NCBI RefSeq assembly: GCF_026247885.1
Contig: NZ_CP110921.1
Span: forward strand, 1-64,000
Length of the DNA: 64,000 nt
Origin: Methylococcus mesophilus
Lineage (GTDB): Bacteria > Pseudomonadota > Gammaproteobacteria > Methylococcales > Methylococcaceae
Reading direction: 5' to 3'
Made by a program: the position numbers and the translations under genes
In this document: in pieces, positions 15,632 to 24,851 of the stretch
Layout of the letters: each line of letters starts with the position of its first letter
How positions within the stretch are numbered: the first letter of the stretch is position 1
The notes under the pieces: model-generated
What the model was told of the DNA's origin: nothing
What the model saw: only the letters and a program-made list of their open reading frames with translations
The model's database searches: none

Positions 15632-16283
15632 GCAGCGCCGGGACGTCATCCGGACGATCCTCAAGGTCATGATCGCCGACTACGGCGACTCGTTCCTGAG
15701 CCAGTTCCGGGCCGAGAGTGGCCTGACCAAGGACCGCTGGCAATGGCGCCTGCACCACCTCACGCAAGGGGTGAGCGACCAGGCACTGGTCGAGGGATTC
15801 GACAGCGCCTGCCGCGCCAGCCCCAAGCGTCCGCCCTCGCCGAGAGCGATCCAGGAAGCGGTGATCCTGCGGCAGATGGAGCTGGACACGCGGGAGGCTG
15901 TACGGGCGGAGGCCGAGCAGCTGGCGCAGCTGCCAAAGCCGAAGGCCGGGGAGATCGACGAAGCCGGGCGCCAGCGGATTTTCGACACCTGGCGGCAGGC
16001 CTGCGACGAAGCCGCCAAGCGGACCGAGCCGGAACGGCGGGTGCGGCTGACAGCCCTGCTGGAGCAACACGAAGCGCTGCTGACCCGGGACGGGGTGATG
16101 ACCCGGCTACGGCCCCTGGCGTCGAGCCAATGCGAGATTCCGGGCTGCTACATGGCCGGCACCTTCAGCCCCTCAGGCGCAGGCAAGGGGCCCTGGTACT
16201 GCAGGTTTCACTTCAGGCAGCGGAGAGACTTCACGGAGGGAGGGAGAGCGGCCCGCCCCGGCTGGCAACCGGGGCAGGCCTAG
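15555..16283 (+). CDS. Replication protein, lambda P-like helicase loader
   Basis: A 242-residue protein overlapping the O-like gene by 77 bases. The N-terminal part (VIRTILKVMIADYGDSFLSQF, KDRWQWRLHHLTQGVSDQAL, then a Pro-rich PKRPPSPRAIQEA) follows the pattern of the lambda P family, where a W...L helix and a PxxPs motif recur; the C-terminus has a Cys cluster (CEIPGCYMAG through WYCRFH) that could bind zinc. Lambda P recruits the host DnaB helicase to the origin. The call rests on this pattern and on position. Confidence 0.65.
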   Translation: MEVITRTTGETASARESTGPTCPLSEQRRDVIRTILKVMIADYGDSFLSQFRAESGLTKDRWQWRLHHLTQGVSDQALVEGFDSACRASPKRPPSPRAIQEAVILRQMELDTREAVRAEAEQLAQLPKPKAGEIDEAGRQRIFDTWRQACDEAAKRTEPERRVRLTALLEQHEALLTRDGVMTRLRPLASSQCEIPGCYMAGTFSPSGAGKGPWYCRFHFRQRRDFTEGGRAARPGWQPGQA

Positions 16284-16393
16284 GGATACCCACTGGCAGA
16301 GGGCACCCACTGGCAAAGAACACGAATTGTCGTCCGCTGGCAACGGACGACACCGAAAGGCTATCACGGCAACCCACGAACGCAAAGGACACG

Positions 16394-16678
16394 ATGAACG
16401 CACAGATACCTCGACCCCGCTCGGCACGAGCGACAACCACCGCGGCCGATCCGGACCAGCAGCTGGCCAGCAAGGCCATCACGGCAGGACTGACGCCCCG
16501 CTTCTGCGAGCAGCAGCCCAAGGCGAAAGTGAAGCTGGAAGCGGAGCTGGCCGGCCTATCGCCCGAGAGCCTGCGCACGCTGCTCAACCGTTGGGGGATT
16601 GAAGGCGCCCGCAAGGTCCGCAGGGCTGAAGAGGCAGAGGAGATCGCTGCACCCGTGCTGAGCGGAGCCGAAGCATGA
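16394..16678 (+). CDS. Small early protein, unknown function
   Basis: A 94-residue protein from the ATG at 16394 with AAGGA upstream. It has a basic N-terminus (IPRPRSARATTT) and a helical body with LSPESLRTLLNRWGIEGARK. Its stop overlaps the ATG of the next gene. No known family. Confidence 0.6.
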   Translation: MNAQIPRPRSARATTTAADPDQQLASKAITAGLTPRFCEQQPKAKVKLEAELAGLSPESLRTLLNRWGIEGARKVRRAEEAEEIAAPVLSGAEA

Positions 16679-16965
16679 ACCGGCAGACCGACTTCGACCC
16701 CCGGCCCGACCTGGACGACGAAGAGCCGGCGATCAACGTCACCAAGTTCAAGGAAATGCTGCCGTACCTGGAAGAGCAGTTCCAGAAAAAGCAGACCGCG
16801 GCCGAGGACTACAAAGTCGCCATCGAAGGCACCGCCCAGACCACCGGCGCCAGCAAGAGCGCGCTGAAGAAGCTGGTCGAGGCCCGGATCAAGGACACCG
16901 TGAAATCGACCGCGAAGGAAGCCCAGATCCTCCTCGACCTGACCGAGGCCGTAGGGGAAAGCTGA
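16675..16965 (+). CDS. Small helical early protein
   Basis: A 96-residue charged helical protein coupled by ATGA to the gene before and by a one-base stop/start overlap to the gene after. The region KTAAEDYKVAIEGT type helices ending in ALKKLVEARIKD recalls the GapR/DUF2312 style of small DNA-associated proteins, but the match is loose. Function unknown. Confidence 0.6.
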   Translation: MNRQTDFDPRPDLDDEEPAINVTKFKEMLPYLEEQFQKKQTAAEDYKVAIEGTAQTTGASKSALKKLVEARIKDTVKSTAKEAQILLDLTEAVGES

Positions 16966-17180
16966 TGCCAGCCGAGCACGTGCAGCCGATGACGGTGGAA
17001 AAGGCCCTGGAGATGACGGACTTCTGGACCGGCGGGCTGATCTTCGCCCCGGGCATGGAAGGCTGGCGCATCGTCTGCGCCACTCTGGCGGCGGAGGTCC
17101 GGCGGCTTCGCGCAGCCGAAGCCGAGCCGGACTCCCGGTACGCCCGCACGACGGATTGTGCAGACGGTGGGGACGAGTGA
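16965..17180 (+). CDS. Small early protein, unknown function
   Basis: A 71-residue frame whose ATG shares a base with the previous stop and whose stop shares a base with the next ATG. It is helical with a C-terminal acidic tail. No motif is recognised; the tight packing supports it as a real gene. Confidence 0.6.
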   Translation: MPAEHVQPMTVEKALEMTDFWTGGLIFAPGMEGWRIVCATLAAEVRRLRAAEAEPDSRYARTTDCADGGDE

Positions 17181-17755
17181 TGACGGTTGCCGTGCTTTTC
17201 GCGCGCGCGGACAGCAACTACAAGGCGATGCCTGACGTGGACGTGTGGGACGCTGAGAGAGATGCCCGGCGATGGCCCGGCGGCTGCCCCGTTGTGGCGC
17301 ACCCGCCGTGCAGGGTTTGGGGACAAATGAGGCACTTCGCGCGACCGCGCGCCGGAGAGCGAGAGCTTGCGCTGTGGGCCGTTGGCCAGGTGAGGCGCTG
17401 GGGCGGTGTGCTGGAGCATCCGAAGGGATCGTTGCTGTGGCCTGAGGCTGGGCTTCCAGCGCCAGGCAAGAGAGACGAACACGGAGGGTGGACTCTTCCG
17501 ATCTATCAGCACTGGTGGGGCCACAAGGCCGAGAAAGCAACGCTGCTTTACATCGTGGGATGCGCGCCGACCGACATGCCACTGATGCCGATGTGCTTGG
17601 GAGACTCAACGCATGTGATTGCGCAGAGCAGGCGCCGCCAGAAGCTGCGGCTGCGGCCGGAAGTGACAAAGGCGGAACGCGAGCATACGCCGCCAGCGCT
17701 CGCGGCTTGGCTGGTCGATCTGGCGGCGAAGTGCAATGGCACAACTCGAACATGA
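17180..17755 (+). CDS. Phage protein with AHPPCRVWG motif, methyltransferase-like
   Basis: Started at the ATG at 17180 it has 191 residues. It opens with VLFARADSNYKAMPDVDVWD and then AHPPCRVWGQMRHFARP, followed by GGVLEHPKGSLLW. The Pro-Pro-Cys segment resembles the catalytic loop of C5-cytosine methyltransferases, and similar phage proteins are often listed as methyltransferase-like, but the AdoMet-binding FxGxG motif is not visible. Its role, DNA modification or otherwise, is open. Confidence 0.7.
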   Translation: MTVAVLFARADSNYKAMPDVDVWDAERDARRWPGGCPVVAHPPCRVWGQMRHFARPRAGERELALWAVGQVRRWGGVLEHPKGSLLWPEAGLPAPGKRDEHGGWTLPIYQHWWGHKAEKATLLYIVGCAPTDMPLMPMCLGDSTHVIAQSRRRQKLRLRPEVTKAEREHTPPALAAWLVDLAAKCNGTTRT

Positions 17756-17972
17756 GCCGGCCTGTATGCAGGAAAACCCATGGCGTTACAACCATGAGAG
17801 GGAGGATCAATGGGAGCAGGAAAAGCGGGCAGGGCTGATCCGCTACGGGGCCACTCACGCGGAGGCATTCGCACCCATCCTGGCGCGCTGGGAGGCCGAG
17901 CAGAGGCCGATAGCGAAGGGACTGCGGGAGGCATTGCGGCAGGTCTGGAAACGGGCCCAGGGGGCGGCGTGA
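17736..17972 (+). CDS. Small early protein, unknown function
   Basis: A 78-residue frame overlapping the 3' end of the previous gene by 20 bases; an ATG at 17766 would also serve. It is rich in Glu, Arg and Trp (NPWRYNHEREDQWEQEKR) and helical. Its stop overlaps the GTG start of the DUF1064 gene. No family recognised. Confidence 0.55.
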   Translation: MAQLEHEPACMQENPWRYNHEREDQWEQEKRAGLIRYGATHAEAFAPILARWEAEQRPIAKGLREALRQVWKRAQGAA

Positions 17973-18331
17973 GCGCGAAATCGAAGCCCCGCAACATGCT
18001 CGCCATGGGACGGCTCAAATCCGGGCAGCGCAACAAGACCGAAGCGGCCTACGAGCTCCACCTGAAAGCGGGCCTCGCCGCCGGCGAAATCCTATGGTTC
18101 GAGTTTGAAGGGTTGAAGTTCCGATTGGCGGATAACACGTTCTACACCCCGGACTTTGCCGTGATGCAGGCCAGCGGGGAGATCGAGTTGCATGAGGTCA
18201 AAGGCTTCTGGCAGGACGACGCCCGGGTGAAGATCAAGGTTGCGGCCAGCAAGTTCCCGTTCCGGTTCATCGCCGTCCGCCCGCGCGCCAAGAAGCACGG
18301 CGGCGGATGGGAACAGGAGGTGTTCGAATGA
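17969..18331 (+). CDS. DUF1064 family nuclease-like phage protein
   Basis: Started at the GTG at 17969 (AGGGGG just upstream, GTGA overlap with the previous stop) it has 120 residues. The order EAAYELHLKAGLAAGEI, FYTPDFAVM, IELHEVKGFWQDDARVKIK is the DUF1064 pattern and resembles restriction-endonuclease folds with a PD-x-EVK metal site (Asp in TPDF, Glu and Lys in HEVKG). Such phage proteins may resolve recombination or replication intermediates, like RusA. The open frame upstream to 17810 is a shadow of the preceding gene. Confidence 0.8.
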   Translation: MSAKSKPRNMLAMGRLKSGQRNKTEAAYELHLKAGLAAGEILWFEFEGLKFRLADNTFYTPDFAVMQASGEIELHEVKGFWQDDARVKIKVAASKFPFRFIAVRPRAKKHGGGWEQEVFE

Positions 18332-18360
18332 TTCCGACCCCACGAAACAGTCAGCCCGGA

Positions 18361-18705
18361 TCAAGCGGCCCGAGTATGAACCGCCTCGTCCAACACCTCA
18401 GCCACCCATTGATTCAGGCTCTTGCCGTGGGCCATGGCTGCACTGACGATATCCGAGTGAAGCTTAGGGGGGATGCGCACGTTGAACTTGCCGGAGAACG
18501 TCTTGAACGGTTCCACCCCGTCCTCTTGGCAGGCCTCCAAGAATACCTTCAGCGAAATTTCGCCCTCGCGCTTGAGCCCCGCCACATCGGCGGCGTAAAA
18601 ATCCGCGCCGCCGTTCAGTCCCACAAACTCGCCGCGGAACAACTCGATGTCGGGGTCGTAGGTGATAACGGCTTTGACGCCGTTGATCGTCATTTGGTTG
18701 ATCAT
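18361..18705 (-). CDS. hicB: HicB antitoxin
   Basis: A 114-residue protein: an N-terminal partial RNase-H-like domain (YDPDIELFRGEFVGLNG) and a C-terminal ribbon-helix-helix (FNVRIPPKLHSDIVSAAMAHGKSLNQWV) that binds DNA. It follows hicA with a four-base overlap. It should neutralise HicA and repress the pair. The genes run against the prophage late direction, as expected for a gene pair expressed in the lysogen. Confidence 0.92.
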   Translation of the reverse strand: MINQMTINGVKAVITYDPDIELFRGEFVGLNGGADFYAADVAGLKREGEISLKVFLEACQEDGVEPFKTFSGKFNVRIPPKLHSDIVSAAMAHGKSLNQWVAEVLDEAVHTRAA

Positions 18706-18956
18706 GGTCTTATCCCGTGGTCATTGAGCCAATCGCGCAAGCTGGCAACAGCACCCTTGTCGGTCGCGGGGGAAGGATGCGGACGGTGGAACACGCGTCG
18801 TTCTCCGAACAGCCTGACCAATACCCGAGAGCCTTCCCGTTCGCTGATTTCCGCGCCCAGTTCGGCCAACAAAGCTTCGATATCCCGCCAAGGAATATTG
18901 CCGCTGACCGGGTGGGCGAAAAGGGATTCCAGGGTTTTCTGGTGCTTGCGCTTCAT
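18702..18956 (-). CDS. hicA: HicA toxin (mRNA interferase)
   Basis: From the ATG at 18956 it has 84 residues: VSGNIPWRDIEALLAELGAEIS, REGSRVLVRLFGERRVFHRPHP and a C-terminal helix, the double-stranded-RNA-binding-like fold of HicA ribonucleases. The active His should be in the FHRPHP segment. It is paired with HicB and could stabilise the prophage or act against other phages. Confidence 0.9.
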   Translation of the reverse strand: MKRKHQKTLESLFAHPVSGNIPWRDIEALLAELGAEISEREGSRVLVRLFGERRVFHRPHPSPATDKGAVASLRDWLNDHGIRP

Positions 18957-18963
18957 GGTCTTT

Positions 18964-18983
18964 ATGGTACTGAAAAATGGTAC
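18964..18983. promoter_or_regulatory. Candidate HicB operator
   Basis: Just upstream of hicA the heptamer ATGGTAC occurs twice in direct orientation, 18964-18970 and 18977-18983, 13 bp apart; the second copy is part of the palindrome TGGTACCA. HicB ribbon-helix-helix domains usually bind such repeats for autorepression. Confidence 0.5.
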
Positions 18984-19043
18984 CAATGCAAGGCGCTTGA
19001 TAACCCCCGAACGCCGTGGCTATTCCTCAACGGAGTCCAGCTC

Positions 19044-19568
19044 ATGCCCCGCCTGACCGCTGACCAGTGGGAGAGCGTCCGTGCCGAACGCGAAGCCGGT
19101 GCGTCATTCCCCGAGCTGGCCGCTAAGTACGGCGTTTCGCACCAGGCGATTCAGAAGCGGGCCAAGGCCGAAAACTGGGGCGACGGCAGTGACGTGGGAG
19201 AGTCCATCCGGCGCAAAGTTGCAGAGAAGGTTGCAGGCGTGGTTGCAAGTTGCAGCCCCCAAAAGAAGGCCGCAGCGATCGACGCGGAAGCCGAGCGCGC
19301 CGTGGAAGTCCTGCGCCGGCATCGGGAGGAGACCAACGCCGTGCGCGAGCGCCTGTACGCCGGACTGAAGGCGCACAAAGCGGCCGAGGCAAAGGCGGAT
19401 AAGCAATTGGCCTTCGAAGACCTCAAGGCCGCGAAGATCGCCTCCGAGACGATCATCAACATCCACAAGGCCGAGCGCGTCGCCTGGGGCTTGGATGAAC
19501 GGCAGGCGGCGGCCGCGGCCCCTCAGATGCCGTCGGAAATCCATATCCATTTCGACGATACCGAGTAG
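19044..19568 (+). CDS. Terminase small subunit-like DNA-binding protein
   Basis: From the ATG at 19044 (GGAG upstream) it has 174 residues. The N-terminus has a helix-turn-helix ASFPELAAKYGVSHQAIQKR, followed by long charged helices that could oligomerise. Its place just before a methyltransferase and the large terminase fits the small subunit that recognises the phage pac or cos site. The frame is open upstream to 18717 only as a shadow of hicA. Confidence 0.75.
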   Translation: MPRLTADQWESVRAEREAGASFPELAAKYGVSHQAIQKRAKAENWGDGSDVGESIRRKVAEKVAGVVASCSPQKKAAAIDAEAERAVEVLRRHREETNAVRERLYAGLKAHKAAEAKADKQLAFEDLKAAKIASETIINIHKAERVAWGLDERQAAAAAPQMPSEIHIHFDDTE

Positions 19569-19571
19569 CCG

Positions 19572-21128
19572 ATGAAGTACCACGACCAGATCACCCGAAA
19601 GCCCCTCGACGACCTGCTTCCGTACGCCCGAAATGCGAGGACGCACTCGGATGGACAAATCGCTCAGATCGCAGCCAGCATGCGGGAGTGGGGATGGACC
19701 AATCCAGTCCTGGTCATGCCGAACGGGACTATCGTGGCCGGCCATGGCCGAGTTATGGCTGCCCGCCTGCTTGGCATTAGCGATGTGCCCTGCATCGTTG
19801 CGGAAGGCTGGACAGAATCGCAGATGCGGGCCTATGTCATCGCCGACAACAAGCTGGCGCTCAATGCCGGCTGGGACGTGCCCCTGCTGCGGCTCGAGCT
19901 CCAGGACCTCGACACCGGCGAGTTCGATCTGGAGTTGACCGGCTTTTCCGCCGGCGAGCTGGAAGACCTGCTGACCTGGGCGCCGGATGGGACGGCGGCG
20001 GGTTTGACCGACCCTGACGACATCCCCGACCTGTTGCCGGAGGCCGTCAGTCAGGCCGGAGATATCTGGATCCTCGGCAACCATCGGCTGATGTGCGGCG
20101 ATTCGACTATCGCCGGGGATGTGGCAGCGTTGATGAACGGAAATCGCGCCGCACTGCTCCACGCCGATCCGCCCTATGGCATGGGCAAGCAAGCCGACGG
20201 TGTTGCGAACGACAACCTGTACGGCGACAAGCTCGACACCTTCCAAATGCGTTGGTGGGCCACATTCCGTCCGTCTCTGGAAGACAACGCCAGCTGCTAC
20301 ATCTGGGGTAACGCCCCCGATTTATGGCGGCTGTGGTGGCGCGGCGGGCTCGGTGACTCTGAAACGCTGCACATGTGCAACCACATCACCTGGGACAAGA
20401 AGTCGATCGCCGGCATGGCGTCCGACCTGATGCTGCAGTACCCGATCGCCACCGAGCATTGCTTGTTCTTCAAGCTCGGCGTCCAGTTCGTGGGAAACAT
20501 CAACGCGGATCAGTATTGGGAGGGGTGGGACGTGATCCGCGTTTACCTGAAAGAGCAGGCCGACGCGGCCGGCCTGACGCCCACCCTGTGCAAGGAGATT
20601 ACCGGCGTAGGAATGTACGCGCACTGGTTCAGCAAGAGCCAATGGGCGTTCATGCCTCAACGGTATTACGAACTCCTGCAGCGCGCGCTCGATGGCTATT
20701 TCGCCAAGCCTTACGCCGATCTGCGAAAGCAGTATGAGGAAATCAAGGGCGGGTACCGTCACCACATCAACGGCATGCAGAGCGGCATGCGCTCGTACTT
20801 CGACAATGCCCACGAGGTGATGCGCGACGTGTGGGAGTTCTCGCGGGTCACCGGTGAGGAACGCTACGGCCACGCCACGCCAAAGCCGGTGGACATGATT
20901 GCCCGCGCCTTGAAATCCAGTCTACCGACGGGAGGTCTTTGTGCGGAACCATTCTCCGGCTCGGGTACCACTCTGATTGCAGCGGAGAAAACCGGCCGTC
21001 GCTGCTACGCCATGGAGCTCTCTGCCCAATACGTAGACGTCGCCGTTCGTCGATGGCAGCAGTTCACCGGCAAGCGGGCCGTTCTTGAATCAACGGGTGA
21101 GCCGTTCCCGGATGAGTCGATCGGCTAG
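19572..21128 (+). CDS. ParB-like domain + DNA adenine/cytosine-N4 methyltransferase
   Basis: A 518-residue fusion. Residues about 5-95 are a ParB-N/sulfiredoxin-like domain ([30 protein letters not shown]). The rest is an amino-methyltransferase of the beta arrangement: DPPY at 199-202 (catalytic loop) comes before the AdoMet motif FSGSGTT at 461-467. Such phage enzymes methylate viral DNA to escape host restriction. It lies between the terminase subunits, overlapping terL by 17 bases, so it is made late with the packaging motor. Confidence 0.9.
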   Translation: MKYHDQITRKPLDDLLPYARNARTHSDGQIAQIAASMREWGWTNPVLVMPNGTIVAGHGRVMAARLLGISDVPCIVAEGWTESQMRAYVIADNKLALNAGWDVPLLRLELQDLDTGEFDLELTGFSAGELEDLLTWAPDGTAAGLTDPDDIPDLLPEAVSQAGDIWILGNHRLMCGDSTIAGDVAALMNGNRAALLHADPPYGMGKQADGVANDNLYGDKLDTFQMRWWATFRPSLEDNASCYIWGNAPDLWRLWWRGGLGDSETLHMCNHITWDKKSIAGMASDLMLQYPIATEHCLFFKLGVQFVGNINADQYWEGWDVIRVYLKEQADAAGLTPTLCKEITGVGMYAHWFSKSQWAFMPQRYYELLQRALDGYFAKPYADLRKQYEEIKGGYRHHINGMQSGMRSYFDNAHEVMRDVWEFSRVTGEERYGHATPKPVDMIARALKSSLPTGGLCAEPFSGSGTTLIAAEKTGRRCYAMELSAQYVDVAVRRWQQFTGKRAVLESTGEPFPDESIG

Positions 21129-22320
21129 TTTCCGCTTTCCCAAGGCGTTCCAGCCGCTTTTCCGTCCTTCTCGTTACAAGGTTTTCTACGGTGGCCGAGG
21201 ATCGGGAAAATCCTGGTCGGTGGCACGAGCGCTGGTATTACTGGCCTGTAAGCAGCGGCTGCGCATTCTCTGTGCCCGCGAGTTCCAGAACTCCATCGCC
21301 GATTCGGTCCATCGCCTGCTCTGCGACCAGATCGCAGCTCTGGGCCTGTCGCCGTCGTTCGCCATCACCCAGAACAGCATCCGCAGCGCCACCGGCGCGG
21401 AATTCCTGTTCAAGGGGCTGCACCACAACGTCATCGAGATCAAATCCCTCGAGGGCGTCGACCTGTGCTGGGTGGAGGAAGCACAGCGGGTCAGCGCCGA
21501 GAGCTGGGACATCCTCATCCCGACGATCCGGAAGGACGGGTCCGAAGTCTGGATCACCTTCAACCCGGACGCCGAAACCGATCCGACCTATCAGCGCTTC
21601 GTGGTCAACCCGCCGCCGGGTGCCGTGGTGCGGCAGGTCAACTACGACCGGAACCCCTATTTCCCGGCCACGCTCCGGGCCGAGATGGAGTACTGCCGCG
21701 AGATCGACTACGACGCCTGGCTGCACATCTGGAAGGGCGAGCCGAAATCGCTCTCGGCCGCGGCGGTGTTCAAGGGGAAGTACCGTGTCGCCGGGTTCGA
21801 GACGCCGGCGGACATCAAACGCTTCTACTACGGAGCCGACTGGGGATTTGCCCAGGACCCGAGCGCCCTGGTCCGGTCGTTCATCCAGGGCGACCGGCTG
21901 TTCGTCGACCATGAAGCCTACGGCGTAGGCGTCGAGCTGGAAGAACTCCCGGCCTTGTTCAGTTCGGTACCGGGCGCGGACCGCTGGCCGATCAAAGCGG
22001 ATTCGTCACGACCCGAAACCATCTCGTTCATGCAGCGGCGCGGCTGGAAGGTCACCGGCGCCCGCAAATGGCAGGGCAGCGTGGAAGACGGCATCGCCTA
22101 CCTGCGCGGCTTCCGCGAGATCGTGGTGCACGAGCGCTGCAAGCATACGGCCGGGGAAATGAAGCTCTACAGCTACAAGACCGACAAAGTGACGGGAGAG
22201 GTGCTGCCGATCCTGATCGACAAGCATAACCACTGCTGCGACGCCCTACGGTATTCGCTCGATGGCTACATCAAACCGGGTCACCAGGGCCCGCTGACCC
22301 ACCAGGTGGCGGTGCTATGA
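21112..22320 (+). CDS. terL: Terminase large subunit
   Basis: From the ATG at 21112 it has 402 residues. Walker A is GGRGSGKS at 27-34, Walker B is in [10 protein letters not shown], and the C-terminal nuclease has Asp residues in [23 protein letters not shown] and [13 protein letters not shown]. This is the PBSX-type packaging ATPase-nuclease that pumps DNA into the prohead. It overlaps the methyltransferase before and the minor head gene after (ATGA). Confidence 0.95.
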   Translation: MSRSASFRFPKAFQPLFRPSRYKVFYGGRGSGKSWSVARALVLLACKQRLRILCAREFQNSIADSVHRLLCDQIAALGLSPSFAITQNSIRSATGAEFLFKGLHHNVIEIKSLEGVDLCWVEEAQRVSAESWDILIPTIRKDGSEVWITFNPDAETDPTYQRFVVNPPPGAVVRQVNYDRNPYFPATLRAEMEYCREIDYDAWLHIWKGEPKSLSAAAVFKGKYRVAGFETPADIKRFYYGADWGFAQDPSALVRSFIQGDRLFVDHEAYGVGVELEELPALFSSVPGADRWPIKADSSRPETISFMQRRGWKVTGARKWQGSVEDGIAYLRGFREIVVHERCKHTAGEMKLYSYKTDKVTGEVLPILIDKHNHCCDALRYSLDGYIKPGHQGPLTHQVAVL

Positions 22321-23945
22321 CCGACGAAGAGCACCAGGCCCAGCTCGATGCGGTACAGGCGGAAATCTCAGCCCTGGCCGCGGCTGCGTTCGAGGAACTG
22401 ATGCAGCGCCTGCGAGAAGGCGAGGCGCCCAGGGAAGCCCTGGCGGCCGTCACGGCGACGTTCCATGGCGAGTATGCCGAAGCCTTGGCGCGGGAGTTCA
22501 GCGTGGTGCTGAAGCGCACCGTCAGCGTGGAAGAAATACGCGCGCTGCCGCTCGGCGCTCTGAAGCTGTCGGACAAGCTGTACCGGCAGGCCAGCGAAAC
22601 CTCGGCGGTGGCCCGGACGATCATCCGGAACCACCTCCAGGGCTTCCAGGACGCTCGCACGCTGGCGCTGAAGCTCTATGAGGGTTACCAGTTCCACGAC
22701 GATCCGTTGAAGGTGACGGCAGCCCTGCCGAAGTACCTGCGAGAGGCGATGCGGGATCCGGCGATAGATACCGGCCTGCGGCAGCTCTTTGCCCGGATCA
22801 GGGCCACGAACCTGAAGACACCGGGGCTCCGGGCCGCTTATCTGCAAGCGCTGGATGCCATCGAGAAAGGCGCGGGGGAGGCGAGATTGCGGAAGCTGCT
22901 CAAGATCGCATGGTACGAGCGCAACCGCTACTTCGCCAACCGCATCGCGCAGACAGAGCTGCACGCGGCTTATGAGGACCAGAAGGCGCTGGAGTTCATG
23001 GCCGACGATTCGCTGCATTGGGTTCAGGTGCGCATGTCCAAGACCCACCCCCGCACCGACATCTGCGACCTCCACTCGAAGCTGGACAAGTACGGCATGG
23101 GACCGGGCGTATACCCGAAGGCAGAGGCGCCGAAGCCGACGTTCCACCCATTCTGCCGGTGCATCCTGGTACCAAGATGGGACCTGGAAGGTGAGGGCAG
23201 GGCGCGGAAACACGCCGAGCGGGCCTTCTTCGAGGCGCTGCCGGCGGGTGAGGCGCGCAAGGTGGCCGGCTCGCACGACAGACTTCAGCGCATCCTGGCC
23301 GGCGAGGATTGGGAGAAGGTGATCAACGGCAATGCCGATCCGCTTTACCGGTTTCGGCGGGTGGGAGAGGTGATCCGCTACAATGGCGCCATGAAGGAGT
23401 TCAAGCAGCCGCCAGGAGAGTTCAGCATTTACGACCCTGAAGCGCCCCGCGGCAAACCCGATGTATCGACGCCGCTCAAGCGGGCCGTGGTCAAGCTGGA
23501 GGATTCGATCAGACAGCAGGCATCCGAAACGGGAGCATTTTTCGGCAGCGAAGGCAACGTCATATTGCAACGAAGCGGGAAGGCTGACAAAGTAGCTTTC
23601 ACGCATGGCGAGCTTAGGGCTATGGGTGGCAGCACCTTTACCCACAATCATCCAGGGGGCGCTTCATTTAGCCTGAATGATGTGCAAATGGCTGCGGAGT
23701 ACTCGCTTCAAGAATTGCGTGCGGTTACAAGCCTTTTCCGGCATTCAATGAGCGGACAGTGGCCAGCGGCCGATGTGTTGGATCGAGCCTTCGCCGAGGA
23801 GTTGGTCAAGGCAAAGAATGCAGTACACGACCTGGTAATAACCAATCAGCTGCATACTTCGCTGAAAGGGTTAGAGATACAGCATTTGGCCTGGGTAGGG
23901 GTAGCAAACCGTTTCGGCCTTATTTATCGGAGGGAGAAATCGTGA
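22317..23945 (+). CDS. Minor head (head morphogenesis) protein with C-terminal JAMM-like domain
   Basis: A 542-residue protein. The first 330 residues follow the Mu gpF/SPP1 gp7 head-morphogenesis family: [17 protein letters not shown] and [14 protein letters not shown] with the typical Cys pair. The C-terminal 150 residues are different: [15 protein letters not shown] then [14 protein letters not shown], giving H443-x-H445-x6-S452-x2-D455, close to the JAMM metalloprotease signature, with a Glu upstream. It may be a maturation protease or an injected effector. The next gene starts within its stop codon. Confidence 0.85.
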   Translation: MTDEEHQAQLDAVQAEISALAAAAFEELMQRLREGEAPREALAAVTATFHGEYAEALAREFSVVLKRTVSVEEIRALPLGALKLSDKLYRQASETSAVARTIIRNHLQGFQDARTLALKLYEGYQFHDDPLKVTAALPKYLREAMRDPAIDTGLRQLFARIRATNLKTPGLRAAYLQALDAIEKGAGEARLRKLLKIAWYERNRYFANRIAQTELHAAYEDQKALEFMADDSLHWVQVRMSKTHPRTDICDLHSKLDKYGMGPGVYPKAEAPKPTFHPFCRCILVPRWDLEGEGRARKHAERAFFEALPAGEARKVAGSHDRLQRILAGEDWEKVINGNADPLYRFRRVGEVIRYNGAMKEFKQPPGEFSIYDPEAPRGKPDVSTPLKRAVVKLEDSIRQQASETGAFFGSEGNVILQRSGKADKVAFTHGELRAMGGSTFTHNHPGGASFSLNDVQMAAEYSLQELRAVTSLFRHSMSGQWPAADVLDRAFAEELVKAKNAVHDLVITNQLHTSLKGLEIQHLAWVGVANRFGLIYRREKS

Positions 23946-24130
23946 AACCGTTTGAACATCGAAGCGATAACGATGAAGTCATCATTGACGGCCCCGGAGC
24001 ATTCGACGATATGGAGAGGGCCGCCGCCGAACTGGAAGCCGAATTTGCCGCCATGACCCCGACGCAACGCGAGCAGGCGGCCCGTGAAGCTCAAGCGCGA
24101 CTGGACGAAATGCGCCGGCACGCCGCCTGA
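23942..24130 (+). CDS. Small protein coupled to the minor head gene
   Basis: A 62-residue acidic helical protein started at the GTG at 23942, with GGAGGGAG upstream and a GTGA overlap with the preceding stop. It is the last gene of the rightward packaging operon before transcription converges with the leftward portal operon. Given the toxin-like tail of the preceding protein it might be a partner or immunity protein, but this is only positional inference. Confidence 0.6.
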   Translation: MKPFEHRSDNDEVIIDGPGAFDDMERAAAELEAEFAAMTPTQREQAAREAQARLDEMRRHAA

Positions 24131-24133
24131 CTC

Positions 24134-24160
24134 ACTGCCTCCGTTTGAAACGGGAGCAGT
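24134..24160. terminator. Bidirectional terminator-like hairpin
   Basis: In the 36-bp gap between converging genes, ACTGC-x2-CCG, the loop TTTGAAA and CGG-x2-GCAGT form a hairpin with an internal mismatch. There is no long T run. Position between converging operons supports a terminator. Confidence 0.5.
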
Positions 24161-24166
24161 CCAGAC

Positions 24167-24544
24167 CTACGGCGCGCACGTCGTCACCTCAAACCGGCTG
24201 GCGAACAGCTTGTAGTGCTCCAGCCGATCCTCGTCGGTGACCGTCTCCAGCCACTTGCAGCGGTAGCCCCGGCCTACCCGGAGCGCTTCCCGAATCCGCC
24301 CCTCCCACACGAACAGTGCCTCGTATAACGCCTCCAGGCCCTGGTCCGCTTCGGCGAGCGGGGTGCCGTAGTACACCAGCACGTTCATCGAGCGCCAGGG
24401 CGTGCCCGGGTCGAGCGACGACGGCACCAGCCGGATGATGGGGTAATCGTCCGGGGACAGGCCGGTTTCGATGCCGATCTTGCAGGTCTTGACATCCGGC
24501 AGCGTGGCCAGCGTGTCGCGGATGGCGACCAGGGTGGACCACAT
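24167..24544 (-). CDS. Probable tail completion/terminator protein
   Basis: A 125-residue protein, last of the leftward structural operon. It starts MWSTLVAIRDTLATLPDV, then a strand-rich region with IIRLVPSSLDPG and FASRFEVTT, in the style of phage minor tail or tail-terminator proteins of the gpU kind. Length and position after the HK97 gp10-like gene fit. Assignment is by context. Confidence 0.55.
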   Translation of the reverse strand: MWSTLVAIRDTLATLPDVKTCKIGIETGLSPDDYPIIRLVPSSLDPGTPWRSMNVLVYYGTPLAEADQGLEALYEALFVWEGRIREALRVGRGYRCKWLETVTDEDRLEHYKLFASRFEVTTCAP

Positions 24545-24548
24545 GGCT

Positions 24549-24848
24549 TCAGGCCCGCTCGATCGGTACGGACATGAACGTCACCCGGCTCCCATCCGGG
24601 CGTTTGGCGTTGCGATAGATGAACTCGAACTCCTTGCGGTACTGGCCCAGCTTGACCTCGAACGCATCGTCCCGCTGCCCGCCGTGTTCCAGGCAGGCCA
24701 GGATATAGACGCGCAGCACCGTGAGCTTGTCTCGCGATTCGGGTAGGAACGGGCCCATGGCGTCGATGTCGGCGCGGGCACGGACTTCCAGTTCGGGGGT
24801 GATGCGGCCTTTTAGGGCGGCGTCGGTATAGGTGAGTTCCAAAGGCAT
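24549..24848 (-). CDS. Probable head-tail joining protein
   Basis: A 99-residue protein following the gp10-like gene by three bases. It has MPLELTYTDAALKGRITPEL and YILACLEHGG helices and ends in a strand. Connectors of this size are typical between portal and tail genes in siphoviruses, but there is no clear sequence signature. Confidence 0.5.
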   Translation of the reverse strand: MPLELTYTDAALKGRITPELEVRARADIDAMGPFLPESRDKLTVLRVYILACLEHGGQRDDAFEVKLGQYRKEFEFIYRNAKRPDGSRVTFMSVPIERA

Positions 24849-24851
24849 GAA

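Noticed and set aside
15743-16678. 311-codon plus-strand frame running through the P-like gene
   Set aside because: Only its last 94 codons, from the ATG at 16394, follow a ribosome site and are outside another gene; the rest is a shadow of the P-like gene.
22368-23651. 427-codon open frame on the minus strand
   Set aside because: Antisense to the minor head gene, low-complexity composition, no ribosome site.
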